DNA of 64,000 bases from Flagellimonas meridianipacifica (GCF_003001695.1 NZ_PVYX01000002.1:1860001-1924000), one strand, 5' to 3'; positions 7,240 to 15,907 are shown, numbered from the stretch's first letter. The notes: generated by a model from the sequence alone, not told the origin. Translations and numbers: made by a program.

Positions 7240-9654
7240 CTACTCGGCTTTCAAGTTCTTTACGGGATTGACTGTGGCAGCCTTTAACACCTGTGACCCA
7301 ACTGTGACAAATGCGATGCATATAACAAAAAGGCCTCCTAAAAGGAACAATTGCCAACCAATGTTGATACGGTAGGTAAAATCTTGAAGCCAACTGTTGC
7401 CCAAATAATAAGACAGAGGACTAGCTATCAACAAGGCGATCAGCACAAGTTTCATAAAATTCCCGAGATGAAGTAAGGCAATGCTTGAAACGGATGCTCC
7501 CAGTACCCTTCGTATCCCGACCTCTTTTTTTCGTTGCTCCGTTGTATATGAGGCCAGTCCGTAGAGTCCGATACAGGCAATGAATATAGCAATGAGCGTG
7601 AAGCTCAGGGTAACCGTTGAACTCTTTTTTTCACTTTCATAATTCTTTTGGAAATCCTCGTCCAAGAATGAATATTCAAATGGGGTGCCCTTGTTCACTC
7701 CGTTCCAAACATTTTCGACCTTTGAGATTGCCTCGTCCAAACTTCCATGCCCCACGTTGGCTATGAAATAAGCGGGTTGGGCCTGACCCAATCCGATTAG
7801 GCCATACGGTGCAATGGTCTTGTGGAGGCTCTCATGATGAAAATCCTTTACCACTCCCACAATCTCATAGACTTTCCTTTGCCCGGCTTCTTCGTAATAT
7901 ATGGGACTCCCAACGGCACTGGACGAATCATATCCCAATTGCCTTAGGGCGGTTTCATTGAGGACAATAGCGTCCCCACGTTCAATTTCACTATCCGACA
8001 GGGTTCTTCCATGTAACAGTTCGTATCCTAAGGTTTCCACATAATCGTCACCGATCTGGGCAAGTCGTACTTCTATCTGTTCATCCTTAGTCTTTCCCTC
8101 CCCGAAGAACATTCTGGACTGTACCAATTCAAATCCGGGATAGGTGGAACCTACAGAGACGGTGGCTACATTTGGAATCCTCATGACCTCGCTCTTAAGA
8201 CCGGAATAGTTCTGTGCCGTCGATGTATTTCGAAAAGGAACTACGATCTGCCGGTCCTTTTTAAAGCCCAAATCCCTATTGTTGATAAAGTCCATCTGCT
8301 GCCAGAAAAGGATGGAAACGAGGATAAGGCAGGCCGAGACACAAAACTGAAAGACCACCAATCCCTTTCTAACGGCAGTCGCCGCTGTTGTGCCGCTCCC
8401 TTTTCCCTTTAGGGCCATGACTGGCCTGAACGAAGAAAGGTACAGGGCCGGATAGCTTCCGGAGAGTAACCCCGTCACTAGTGCAAGGCCCAGAATCCAA
8501 AATAATAACTCTGGATTATCCATTAATGAAAGACTCTTCTGCGTCAGGGCATTGAACGTTGGAAGGCAGGCCAGTACAATGATGAACGAAAGCAAGAGTG
8601 AGAGCAGGCACATGAACATCGACTCCGCCAAAAATTGGAATATCAAGGAATTCTTGCTAGCCCCCGCCGCTTTTCTGACCCCTATCTCGTTGGCCCGCTT
8701 CTCGGATTTGGCGGTCGATAGGTTCATGAAATTGACACATGCGATCAGAAGTATGAAAGCAGCTATGGAACTGAATATATAGATGTAGCGCATACTACCG
8801 TTACTTGAGATTTCATGGCCAATGGAGGACTTCAGGTAGATATCCTTTACAGGTTGTAGAAAGAGACTTTTTGCCAATCCCGCTTCCCTGAAATCGTTAC
8901 CGGCGTTTCGCTCCAGAAAAGCGGGTAGTTTACCTTCAAAAGCCGATGGGTCTGTCCCTTGCTCCAATTTGATATAGGTATGGAAGATGCTATTGGTGGC
9001 CCAATTGGTCTGACCCTTGACCCATTGTCCGATATCCCCGTTCTGCATGGATAAGATAAGGTTGGGATCTACATGTGATTTATTTTCGGTTTTACGGAAA
9101 ACGCCTTTTACGGTATAGTCAATATTTCCGTAGGGAATCTCGACGTTTACCATCTTGTTTATCGGATTTTCATCCCCAAAAAGACGGTTGGAAATTTCCT
9201 CGGAGATAATGACCGTATTCGGGCGGTTCAGAGCATTTTCAATTGTGCCGTATTTGAAATCGTAGGTGAAAATTTCGAAGAAAGTGGAATCCGCATAATA
9301 GCCTTTGGCCTCATATATTTGAATATCCCGTTCTTCGTTTCTCAACAATAGATTGCCTGTATTGGGAAAGTTCAGGACGCGGGTTACTTCCTCGATTTCG
9401 GGAAAATCGTTTTTCAGTCCGCTTGCCATTACACCGGGGGTTCCTGCCCATTTTTCGCTTTCCGTATCCAAGGCTACCCGATACAATCGGTCGGCCCCAT
9501 CATGGTGCTTGTCATAGCTCAATTCATCGGTAATGTAGAGCACCAGAAGAAAACATGTGGAAAGGCCTATGGAAAGACCGAAGATGTTGACAAATGAGAA
9601 TACTTTATTTTTCAGAAGGTTTCTCCAGGCAATTTTAAAATGATTGATGAGCAT
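7240..9654 (-). CDS. FtsX/MacB-type ABC transporter permease
   Basis: 804 residues from the ATG at 9654 (MLINHFKIAWRNLLKNK is the standard family start; a TTG at 9693 would add 13 atypical residues). Layout: first helix about 20-40, a periplasmic MacB-type core domain to about 275, three helices with the FtsX motif EKRANEIGVRKAAGAS, then a second core domain and a final FtsX block containing EQRKKEVGIRRVLGAS. Such duplicated permeases are common in Bacteroidota and pair with a separate ATPase, not seen in this window. They act in lipoprotein, peptide or toxic-compound transport across the envelope. The gene is upstream of, and co-oriented with, the AraC regulator. Confidence 0.9.
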   Translation of the reverse strand: MLINHFKIAWRNLLKNKVFSFVNIFGLSIGLSTCFLLVLYITDELSYDKHHDGADRLYRVALDTESEKWAGTPGVMASGLKNDFPEIEEVTRVLNFPNTGNLLLRNEERDIQIYEAKGYYADSTFFEIFTYDFKYGTIENALNRPNTVIISEEISNRLFGDENPINKMVNVEIPYGNIDYTVKGVFRKTENKSHVDPNLILSMQNGDIGQWVKGQTNWATNSIFHTYIKLEQGTDPSAFEGKLPAFLERNAGNDFREAGLAKSLFLQPVKDIYLKSSIGHEISSNGSMRYIYIFSSIAAFILLIACVNFMNLSTAKSEKRANEIGVRKAAGASKNSLIFQFLAESMFMCLLSLLLSFIIVLACLPTFNALTQKSLSLMDNPELLFWILGLALVTGLLSGSYPALYLSSFRPVMALKGKGSGTTAATAVRKGLVVFQFCVSACLILVSILFWQQMDFINNRDLGFKKDRQIVVPFRNTSTAQNYSGLKSEVMRIPNVATVSVGSTYPGFELVQSRMFFGEGKTKDEQIEVRLAQIGDDYVETLGYELLHGRTLSDSEIERGDAIVLNETALRQLGYDSSSAVGSPIYYEEAGQRKVYEIVGVVKDFHHESLHKTIAPYGLIGLGQAQPAYFIANVGHGSLDEAISKVENVWNGVNKGTPFEYSFLDEDFQKNYESEKKSSTVTLSFTLIAIFIACIGLYGLASYTTEQRKKEVGIRRVLGASVSSIALLHLGNFMKLVLIALLIASPLSYYLGNSWLQDFTYRINIGWQLFLLGGLFVICIAFVTVGSQVLKAATVNPVKNLKAE

Positions 9655-9693
9655 TTGGCTATTTTTTGATGATGAATTAATGACGAGCAACAA

Positions 9694-10045
9694 GGCTCAT
9701 TCGTTACACCCGCCTATAATATCAAAAAGTGCACTAATTTTATGCCATGTATTCAATTGACTGATATTCAATTCAATAAGGCCCAAAGGTACACTGTGGC
9801 CAATCAAAAGTGTAAATATAATTGACAACTAATGTCCAACTTATTTACACAAGTCGGTTCAAAAAACTATCCAATGACACTTTAGGAAGCTGTTTCAAAA
9901 ATCGGCCCTTTTATTGGATTCAGCAGAAGGGTTGATTACAATTATTAACCCAGTCCCATTTCTGGTCTTTTTTAGTAGTATCGTAAATTCACCTTTTTTG
10001 GGACATTATACGTACGTGTTAGCTAACTGAAATTTAAAGCACCCC
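9694..10045. other. Intergenic stretch with little recognisable content
   Basis: No convincing gene on either strand. A TACCTTTG at 9784-9791 on the minus strand matches the Bacteroidota -7 consensus and could serve the permease gene, but no -33 element at the right distance was found. The right end passes into the left repeat of the mobilisation element. Confidence 0.4.
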
Positions 10046-10135
10046 AAATCTTACCAAGACTTACCTGCGCCGGAACCTTTTTGATTTTTGTAGTGTTCGG
10101 GAAGATAAGCGTAATTCAAAAATCAAATAGGGCGC
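10046..10135 (+). repeat. Left 90-bp terminal inverted repeat of the mobilisation element
   Basis: Starts AAATCTTACC and ends AGGGCGC, 90 bp, and matches the reverse complement of 11939-12028 over its whole length with a few one-base shifts. Inside it is a perfect 11-bp inverted repeat TTTGATTTTTG (10080-10090) and CAAAAATCAAA (10117-10127) enclosing 26 bases with the conserved core GATAAGCGT. Confidence 0.75.
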
Positions 10136-10358
10136 CTTTACTTATGCTCCTTTGGAATGGGGCTTTCCATTGAACTAATCCTTTATTTTATTGAAAACTG
10201 TAGTGTTTCGCTGTTTCAATTGAGATTCTTTTAAAAGGATTGCTTTTCCTTAGTTAAAAACAGGGCATTTTTTATCCCTATTCGTCTTTGCTACTACTTT
10301 GAAGTTCGGTGGCAATTCAAGATGTGTCATTGTCATGACAATCTTGCTTTTTCTCCCG

Positions 10359-10679
10359 ATGGTCGCAAAAGGGAAAAAGAAAATGAAAAGGGAACAAATC
10401 CAGTTCAGGTGCAGTATCTATGAGAAGAAGATGCTCAAGCTAAAGGCCAAAAGGGCCGGGCTCTCACTTTCCGAATATTGCCGTGGTTCCGCCCTTGGCC
10501 ATAGCATCATCGAACGCCTGACCCCAGAACAATTGGAATACTATTCAATGCTGGTCAAGTACAAGAACAACTTTAAACGGATAAGCAATATGTTCAAGAA
10601 AAGAAATCCTAAGCTTGCCAGGGAAGTTGGGGAACTGGCAAATGAGATAAGGAACCACCTTTACAACTTCAATAGATGA
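10359..10679 (+). CDS. MobC-like relaxosome accessory protein
   Basis: 106 residues from the ATG at 10359 (MVAKGKKKMKREQIQF); an ATG at 10383 is also possible, and an in-frame ATG at 10299 adds a hydrophobic leader that makes no sense for this family. The core has IQFRCSIYEKKMLKLKAKRAGLSLSEYCRG, a ribbon-helix-helix-like DNA-binding region, followed by the NNFKRISNMFKK segment typical of Bacteroidota MobC proteins. These bind oriT and help the relaxase nick it. The stop overlaps the relaxase start (ATGA), a translational coupling common in mob operons. Confidence 0.85.
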   Translation: MVAKGKKKMKREQIQFRCSIYEKKMLKLKAKRAGLSLSEYCRGSALGHSIIERLTPEQLEYYSMLVKYKNNFKRISNMFKKRNPKLAREVGELANEIRNHLYNFNR

Positions 10680-11545
10680 TCGGGAAGGGAAAATCCATAT
10701 CACATACCAGGGCTTCCATCTCCTATGGATGGAACCAGGAGAAGGATGCGAAAATCATCCATAGCCAACATTTGGCCGGGGAGAACCCTAAAGAGATTAC
10801 GGAAGAATTTAGAATCGTCCAATCACAGAACCCAAGGACCAAGAAGAACACACTGAGCTTTGTGCTGAGCCCTAGTATCGAGGATGGAAAGCGATTGTCA
10901 AAACAAGAACTAAGTGAACTTACCAAAAAGTTCATTAAGGCCATGGGGTTAAAAGAAAGGCAGGCCATTGCATTTGTGCATAGGGATAAGGAACATACCC
11001 ATATCCATTTATATGCCAATAGGATTGGATTTGATGGAAAAGCATACAAGGACAGCTTTATAGGAAAGAGGAGCCAGCAAAGGGCCCATGAGGTGGCAAG
11101 GGAAATGGGACTGACCACTGCAAGGGATGTCCAACACCAAAGACTTGACAAAGTCAAGCAGGTAAGAAACGAGATAAAGCGGGTACATGAAGAAGTGATG
11201 CGATCGGAAAGACCGAAAAGCCTTGATGCCTATATCAAGTTAATGGAAGAAAATGGCATCAAAGTAATTCCTAACATCAACAGACAAGAGAAACTTCAGG
11301 GCTTTCGGTTTGAGTACAAGGGACAGAACCTTAAAGGTAGCGAGGTACACCGTTCGATGTCGGGAGGAAGGATAATCGCCCAAATCTCGGAGAGTGCGAA
11401 CAGGGTAATGAACAAATCAAAAGTGCCGACCTTAAAACTAGCTGGAAAAACAATCGAACTGAGTACCAATATCGCAACTGCCTTGGCAAAGCGGTTTGCG
11501 AAGAAAGCCATTAAAAGAGCCATTGACCTGGGCATCGGAATTTAA
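10676..11545 (+). CDS. MobA/VirD2-like relaxase
   Basis: 289 residues. The HUH metal triad is clear: HRDKEHTHIHLYANRIG at residues 102-117, with H107, H109 and H111 as ligands. Y17, in SISYGWNQEKD, is the likely nicking tyrosine. The protein cuts one strand at oriT and pilots it into a recipient using another element's conjugation pore. It is short, lacking the primase or long C-terminal tails of larger relaxases, but the catalytic domain looks complete. The C-terminal 50 residues are basic and helical. Neighbours mobC and the downstream membrane protein complete a standard mobilisation cassette. Confidence 0.92.
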   Translation: MIGKGKSISHTRASISYGWNQEKDAKIIHSQHLAGENPKEITEEFRIVQSQNPRTKKNTLSFVLSPSIEDGKRLSKQELSELTKKFIKAMGLKERQAIAFVHRDKEHTHIHLYANRIGFDGKAYKDSFIGKRSQQRAHEVAREMGLTTARDVQHQRLDKVKQVRNEIKRVHEEVMRSERPKSLDAYIKLMEENGIKVIPNINRQEKLQGFRFEYKGQNLKGSEVHRSMSGGRIIAQISESANRVMNKSKVPTLKLAGKTIELSTNIATALAKRFAKKAIKRAIDLGIGI

Positions 11546-11557
11546 AAACAGGGAACA

Positions 11558-11935
11558 ATGAAAAAATTGGATGACATTATGGAACTATTGACGGACGAAA
11601 TCAACGGGTTCCAGAATTCAATCAAAAAGCTGGAAGCCCTATCCAAAGGGTTTAATCAGATAAAAGTGGATACTTCAAAGTTTGAATATCATCTTAAAGA
11701 ACACCTTAGGCACCAGGAAAGGATTCAGTCACAGAATAAAAGAACATTGAATGATATCGATAAAAAGCTGAAGCGGGCCAAGCTTATCCCTAAATGGTTA
11801 TTGGTGCTCTTTTTATCTGTGTCAATTATACTGAGTATGACCATTGGATATTTGAGTTTCCAAGTGGTCCAATTGAACAAAAAGGAAAAAGCTGTCTCAA
11901 TGAAAGAAAAAGTGGAACTTCTGAATCAACAGTAG
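11558..11935 (+). CDS. Mob-associated coiled-coil membrane protein (MobB-like position)
   Basis: 125 residues: a charged, helical N-terminal 85 residues with coiled-coil character (SIKKLEALSKGFNQIK and HLRHQERIQ), one membrane helix at about 86-106 (WLLVLFLSVSIILSMTIGYL), and a short Lys/Glu tail. Genes of this type follow relaxases in Bacteroidota mobilisation modules and may tether the relaxosome to the membrane or coupling protein. No enzymatic motif is present. It begins 12 bp after the relaxase stop. Confidence 0.65.
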   Translation: MKKLDDIMELLTDEINGFQNSIKKLEALSKGFNQIKVDTSKFEYHLKEHLRHQERIQSQNKRTLNDIDKKLKRAKLIPKWLLVLFLSVSIILSMTIGYLSFQVVQLNKKEKAVSMKEKVELLNQQ

Positions 11936-11938
11936 GTT

Positions 11939-12028
11939 GCGCCCTGTTCCGATTTTACTTAACGCTTATCTCCCGGAACGCTATAAAATCAGAACAGGAT
12001 CCACGCGCAAAGTTTAGGGGTAAGATTT
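11939..12028 (-). repeat. Right 90-bp terminal inverted repeat of the mobilisation element
   Basis: Reverse complement partner of 10046-10135: read on the minus strand it also starts AAATCTTACC and ends AGGGCGC after exactly 90 bp. It contains its own inverted repeat (11943-11957 against 11984-11998, 14 of 15 positions) around a 26-base core that agrees with the left core at 20 of 26 positions. The arm sequences differ between the two copies while pairing is kept, which suggests selection for structure. Confidence 0.75.
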
Positions 12029-12118
12029 AGGACTTTGTAAAGTGCTTAATACCCTCAGTTTTCCTTCCTTTTAGTATTATTTGCTTTAAAAAGTGTTAAA
12101 TTTTTCACTTTTATCGGC

Positions 12119-12140
12119 TGTTTGCAAATTGTTTGCAAAT
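12119..12140. repeat. Tandem 11-bp repeat TGTTTGCAAAT x2
   Basis: Two perfect copies side by side, each with the palindrome TTTGCAAA, between the mobilisation element and the tRNA-Arg terminator. The position, next to a tRNA 3' end, makes a recombinase or regulator site plausible. Nothing else supports a role. Confidence 0.5.
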
Positions 12141-12174
12141 AAAAAAGTCTCAGAAGTTATAAACCTCTGAGACT
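12141..12174 (-). terminator. Terminator of the tRNA cluster
   Basis: Perfect 9-bp stem AGTCTCAGA (12146-12154) and TCTGAGACT (12166-12174) with an 11-base loop; on the minus strand it is followed by six T. It lies just behind tRNA-Arg. Confidence 0.85.
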
Positions 12175-12184
12175 CTATGAATAC

Positions 12185-12261
12185 TGGTGATCGCGATAGG
12201 ATTCGAACCTATGACCGTCTGCTTAGAAGGCAGATGCTCTATCCAGCTGAGCTACGCGACC
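12185..12261 (-). tRNA. tRNA-Arg (anticodon UCU)
   Basis: Full cloverleaf on the minus strand: acceptor GGTCGCG paired with CGCGATC (one G-U), anticodon loop CTTCTAA with anticodon TCT, T-loop GGTTCGAATCC, discriminator A and an encoded CCA (12185-12187). Last gene of the three-tRNA cluster. Confidence 0.96.
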
Positions 12262-12274
12262 AATATGTAATCAA

Positions 12275-12300
12275 AAAGCCGAATCAGGCGATTCGGCTTT
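12275..12300 (-). terminator. Hairpin terminator between tRNA-Pro and tRNA-Arg
   Basis: Perfect 11-bp stem AAAGCCGAATC (12275-12285) and GATTCGGCTTT (12290-12300) with loop AGGC, followed on the minus strand by T residues. It would end a transcript after tRNA-Pro or serve as a processing signal. Confidence 0.75.
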
Positions 12301-12301
12301 G

Positions 12302-12376
12302 TCGGGGTGGCAGGATTCGAACCTGCGACCTCCTGCTCCCAAAGCAGGCGCGATAACCGGGCTACGCTACACCCCG
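12302..12376 (-). tRNA. tRNA-Pro (anticodon UGG)
   Basis: Cloverleaf on the minus strand: acceptor CGGGGTG with CACCCCG, anticodon loop TTTGGGA with anticodon TGG, T-loop GGTTCGAATCC, discriminator A. The CCA end is not encoded, unlike in the neighbouring tRNA-Arg. Confidence 0.96.
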
Positions 12377-12393
12377 TGGTTTTTGAGATTTTG

Positions 12394-12477
12394 CGGAGAG
12401 ACTGGGACTCGAACCCAGGCGACGGTTACCCGTCGACAGATTAGCAATCTGCTCCGTTACCACTCCGGCACCTCTCC
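12394..12477 (-). tRNA. tRNA-Ser (anticodon GCU)
   Basis: 84-nt class II tRNA on the minus strand: acceptor GGAGAGG with TCTCTCC, anticodon loop TTGCTAA with anticodon GCT, a long variable arm GTCGACGGGTAACCGTCG, T-loop GGTTCGAGTCC, discriminator G. CCA not encoded. Confidence 0.96.
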
Positions 12478-12572
12478 TCACATTTCATGAACATACATCC
12501 TAAAAATGCGGATGCAAATGTACCTTTTCATTCGTAACATCGCAACTATTTTTTGCTTTTTTTGATTGGCAA

Positions 12573-14606
12573 TTATTCTGGATACTCTACCCTAAGATGA
12601 TAAATATTGGTGAGCTTTTGCTTTAACACCTTTTTGACCACCTCAATCTCCTTCAAAGTGATATTTGCATTCACAAATTGGTCAGCCTGCATCTGACCTT
12701 TTACAATCTTTTCCACAAAATCATCAATAACTTGATACGTTGGGTTTTTTAAGCTTTTGGATGCAGCCTCAACGGCATCCGCCATCATCAAGATTGCGGT
12801 TTCCTTGGAGAAAGGAGTCGGGCCTGGATATTTAAAATCTTGAGGGTCGGTATCTGGCTCGTTTTCCTGTTGCTTACGCAGAAAGTAAAAGACAGTAGTT
12901 GTACCATGATGTGTACGTAAAAAATCAATAACACGGTCAGGAAGGTTGTTTTTTCTGGCAATTTCAATTCCTTCTATAACATGATCAATGATAATTTTGG
13001 CACTTTCCTTTGGTGGGAGGTCATCATGTGGATTTATGTTGGTTGTCTGGTTCTCGGTAAAATAGGCCGGATTATTCATCTTACCAATATCATGATACAA
13101 AGCACCGACTCGGGTCAACATGGAATTAGCCTTAATTTCATTTGCTGCAGCTTCGGCCAAGTTGGCTACCTGTAACGAATGGTGAAATGTTCCCGGCGCT
13201 TTGTTGGACAGTTCCTTCAAAAGCTTTGAATTGGTGTCTGACAATTCCAGTAAGGAAACGTCAGAGACAAGCCCAAATATCTTTTCGTAAATATAAATCA
13301 AAGGTTGTGCAAAGAGAGTTAAGAGACCATTCAGAACAAAAATACCAAACAAGGTCCATTCAATACCTTCTAGATTACCTTCATGAATTATATGAAAAGC
13401 GAAATAACCGATAATGTAAATCAACGTTATCTGACCTACCGAAATAAAGAGGTTGGCCCTTCGGTAAAGCTCAGAACCGGTTAAAATAGTCACAATGCCA
13501 GCTATGATTTGCAGGAACATGTATTCAAAACTATTGGGAACAACAAAACCCAATATCAACACCGTTAGGACATGTACGAAGAGCCCTAATCTAGCATCAA
13601 AAAAGTTTTTAAGAATAAGTGGAAGAATACACAAGGGAACCACATAAACGTAATTCTCTTGATTCTTGACCATTAAAGTTGTTGCCAAAACCATTAGTAG
13701 AATATTGACAAAAATAAAGGTGAGTTTATTGTTGTTCTTGAATACCTCACTACGGTATTGTTTAATAAACAGAAACAACATCATCAATACCAAGGCAACC
13801 AGTATAGCGTATCCTAAAAGGATATACAAGAAGTTGTCTCCTCTCCAAAGTTCGGATTCATATTCTTGTTTCAATGAGTTAAGGACCTTTAGGTTCTCAT
13901 CTTCTACAACTTCCCCTTTTGCTATAATTAGACGACCTTCGGAAACCTCACCACGAGTGAATGAGATTTGAGACATTTCTTCTTCCAACGCTTTTTCAGT
14001 GAGCGATTTATTGAAGAAAACATTGGGTTCCAGGACACGGCCAATAAGTGTAGCAAGTGGTATGTTACGCGTATTGGAACCACGCACAATTTGCTGTATT
14101 TTTTGACGGGCATCCGAAAGATTTGTCAGATTGGAGGCACTTACCGTTATAGCCTCGTTATTTTTGATGATAAAAACTGCATCGGCCATCGGCATATCTT
14201 GTAGTATCCCGTATTTGTAAATACTATCAATGGTAGAATCGGCCAAATTCCGGATTCGTTGTTCAAAACGGTTGCCTTCACTTTGTTGTCTAAAAATTGT
14301 GGTCAATTCCTGTTCGACACTCGCTTTTACCTCTTTGGGAACTACAGCATCATAAGAGTAATAATCTGTTTTGTTCTCACGAATAAAACGTTGTTCCTCA
14401 GCAATTTCCTCGTCCGTTTTTTTTATAGAAAAATCTATGGGAGCATATAGATTTTCATATTGCCAAGGCTTACCTTTTTGGAATTCATACTTGAACTTTC
14501 CTTCCCGTGGAAAGAAAAAGACTATTAGTGCGACAGAAACTGCATAGAGAACATACTTGTAAGCTAGTGATTGATATTTGTAAGCGTTATCCAAAGTCTT
14601 TCCCAT
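12573..14606 (-). CDS. 7TM-HD (PgpH-like) phosphohydrolase
   Basis: 677 residues. One N-terminal helix (about 15-32) leads to an extracytoplasmic domain of about 240 residues, then seven membrane helices (about 265-470), then a cytoplasmic HD domain. The HD signature is GALYHDIGKMNNP, with the catalytic His near residue 505, preceded by HHSLQVANLAE and followed by RTHHGTT and the Asp in LMMADAVEAA. PgpH of Listeria has this layout and hydrolyses c-di-AMP; that activity is likely but unproven here. It stands alone between the tRNA cluster and thiolase. A CAAAAATA at 14624 gives TATTTTTG on its strand, a match to the -7 consensus. Confidence 0.9.
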   Translation of the reverse strand: MGKTLDNAYKYQSLAYKYVLYAVSVALIVFFFPREGKFKYEFQKGKPWQYENLYAPIDFSIKKTDEEIAEEQRFIRENKTDYYSYDAVVPKEVKASVEQELTTIFRQQSEGNRFEQRIRNLADSTIDSIYKYGILQDMPMADAVFIIKNNEAITVSASNLTNLSDARQKIQQIVRGSNTRNIPLATLIGRVLEPNVFFNKSLTEKALEEEMSQISFTRGEVSEGRLIIAKGEVVEDENLKVLNSLKQEYESELWRGDNFLYILLGYAILVALVLMMLFLFIKQYRSEVFKNNNKLTFIFVNILLMVLATTLMVKNQENYVYVVPLCILPLILKNFFDARLGLFVHVLTVLILGFVVPNSFEYMFLQIIAGIVTILTGSELYRRANLFISVGQITLIYIIGYFAFHIIHEGNLEGIEWTLFGIFVLNGLLTLFAQPLIYIYEKIFGLVSDVSLLELSDTNSKLLKELSNKAPGTFHHSLQVANLAEAAANEIKANSMLTRVGALYHDIGKMNNPAYFTENQTTNINPHDDLPPKESAKIIIDHVIEGIEIARKNNLPDRVIDFLRTHHGTTTVFYFLRKQQENEPDTDPQDFKYPGPTPFSKETAILMMADAVEAASKSLKNPTYQVIDDFVEKIVKGQMQADQFVNANITLKEIEVVKKVLKQKLTNIYHLRVEYPE

Positions 14607-14712
14607 GCGCAGGTGGTAAGTTTCAAAAATAGAAAATATAAATAAAAGCCGAGGGTGCAGGGTTTATCCCTTGCATTTAAATTTAGTATTTTGCAGCCAT
14701 AAATAAAGAGGT

Positions 14713-15888
14713 ATGAATAAAGTTGTAATTGTGTCCGCCGTACGAACTCCAATAGGAAGTTTTATGGGGAGCTTATCCACTGTTCCAGCCCCAAAATTAG
14801 GGGCCGTTGCAATAAAAGGAGCGTTGGAGAAAATAAGTTTGGACCCAAAAAATGTTGAAGAGGTTTTGATGGGCAATGTGGTTCAAGCAGGAACTGGACA
14901 GGCGCCTGCCAGACAAGCTGCAATTTTCGCAGGAATTCCCAACACGGTTCCATGTACCACCGTCAACAAAGTCTGTGCCTCCGGAATGAAAGCCATCATG
15001 CAGGGAGCGCAATCAATCGCTCTTGGCGAAAACGCCATTGTCGTTGCCGGCGGTATGGAAAACATGAGTTTAATTCCTCATTACACGTATATGAGAGGTG
15101 GTATGAAGTTTGGATCAGCCACTATGGTCGATGGAATGCAGAAAGATGGTCTTGTTGATGTATACGATCAAAATGCTATGGGTGTTTGCGCAGATGCTTG
15201 TGCCACAGAATATGAATTCAGTAGAGAGGATCAAGATGCCTTCGCGATACAATCCTATAAGCGATCTGCAGATGCTTGGAGTTCTGGAAAGTTTGAAGAC
15301 GAAGTTATTCCGGTAGAAGTACCTCAACGTAGAGGAGAACCCATAATGGTATCCGAAGATGAGGAGTATAAGAATGTCAAACTTGAAAAGATTCCGAACC
15401 TTAGACCGGCCTTTTCAAAAGATGGTACCGTTACCGCTGCAAATGCTTCCACCATCAATGATGGTGCAGCAGCTGTTGTATTGATGAGTGAAGAAAAGGC
15501 AAATGAATTGGGTATAAAACCCTTGGCCTATATCAAAGGATATGCAGATGCAGCCCATGAGCCTAAGTGGTTCACCACTGCTCCTGCAAAAGCATTACCG
15601 AAGGCATTGCATAGAGCTGGTGTCTCTATGGAAGAAATTGACTTTTTTGAGTTCAACGAAGCTTTCTCGGTGGTTGGTTTGGCCAACATGAAGATTTTAG
15701 GACTTGAAGATTCCAATGTAAACGTAAATGGTGGTGCTGTTTCTTTGGGGCATCCTCTGGGCTGCTCTGGGGCAAGGATTACCATCACGTTATTAAATGT
15801 CCTAAAACAAAATAACGGAAAACTAGGAGCCGCAGCTATTTGCAACGGAGGTGGAGGGGCTTCGGCCATTGTCCTAGAAAGCGTCTAA
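14713..15888 (+). CDS. Acetyl-CoA C-acetyltransferase (thiolase)
   Basis: 391 residues, the usual length. The acylated nucleophile is C88 ([10 protein letters not shown]), the general bases are H347 ([13 protein letters not shown]) and C377 (CNGGGGASA). The sequence follows the biosynthetic AtoB/PhaA pattern rather than the trifunctional FadA type, suggesting reversible condensation of two acetyl-CoA to acetoacetyl-CoA, or the last step of ketone and amino-acid breakdown. It is transcribed divergently from the HD phosphohydrolase. Only 19 bp separate it from the next gene, so they may be co-transcribed though functionally unrelated. Confidence 0.93.
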   Translation: MNKVVIVSAVRTPIGSFMGSLSTVPAPKLGAVAIKGALEKISLDPKNVEEVLMGNVVQAGTGQAPARQAAIFAGIPNTVPCTTVNKVCASGMKAIMQGAQSIALGENAIVVAGGMENMSLIPHYTYMRGGMKFGSATMVDGMQKDGLVDVYDQNAMGVCADACATEYEFSREDQDAFAIQSYKRSADAWSSGKFEDEVIPVEVPQRRGEPIMVSEDEEYKNVKLEKIPNLRPAFSKDGTVTAANASTINDGAAAVVLMSEEKANELGIKPLAYIKGYADAAHEPKWFTTAPAKALPKALHRAGVSMEEIDFFEFNEAFSVVGLANMKILGLEDSNVNVNGGAVSLGHPLGCSGARITITLLNVLKQNNGKLGAAAICNGGGGASAIVLESV

Positions 15889-15907
15889 TTTCTCGCAAGC
15901 CATATTC

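Larger units (their letters stand above)
10046..12028 (+). mobile_element. Non-autonomous mobilisation element (mobC, relaxase, accessory protein) bounded by inverted repeats
   Basis: A 1,983-bp unit: 90-bp left repeat, 223-bp leader, mobC, relaxase overlapping it by 4 bp, a coiled-coil membrane protein, then the 90-bp right repeat only 3 bp after the last stop codon. No integrase, transposase or replication gene lies inside. It ends about 160 bp from the 3' end of tRNA-Arg. No target-site duplication was recognised at the repeat edges, so the true ends may lie slightly further out. Confidence 0.6.

Noticed and set aside
10299..10358. Hydrophobic N-terminal extension of MobC from 10299
   Set aside because: MobC is a soluble DNA-binding protein, and the extension looks like non-coding sequence that is open by chance. 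The ATG at 10359 or 10383 is preferred.
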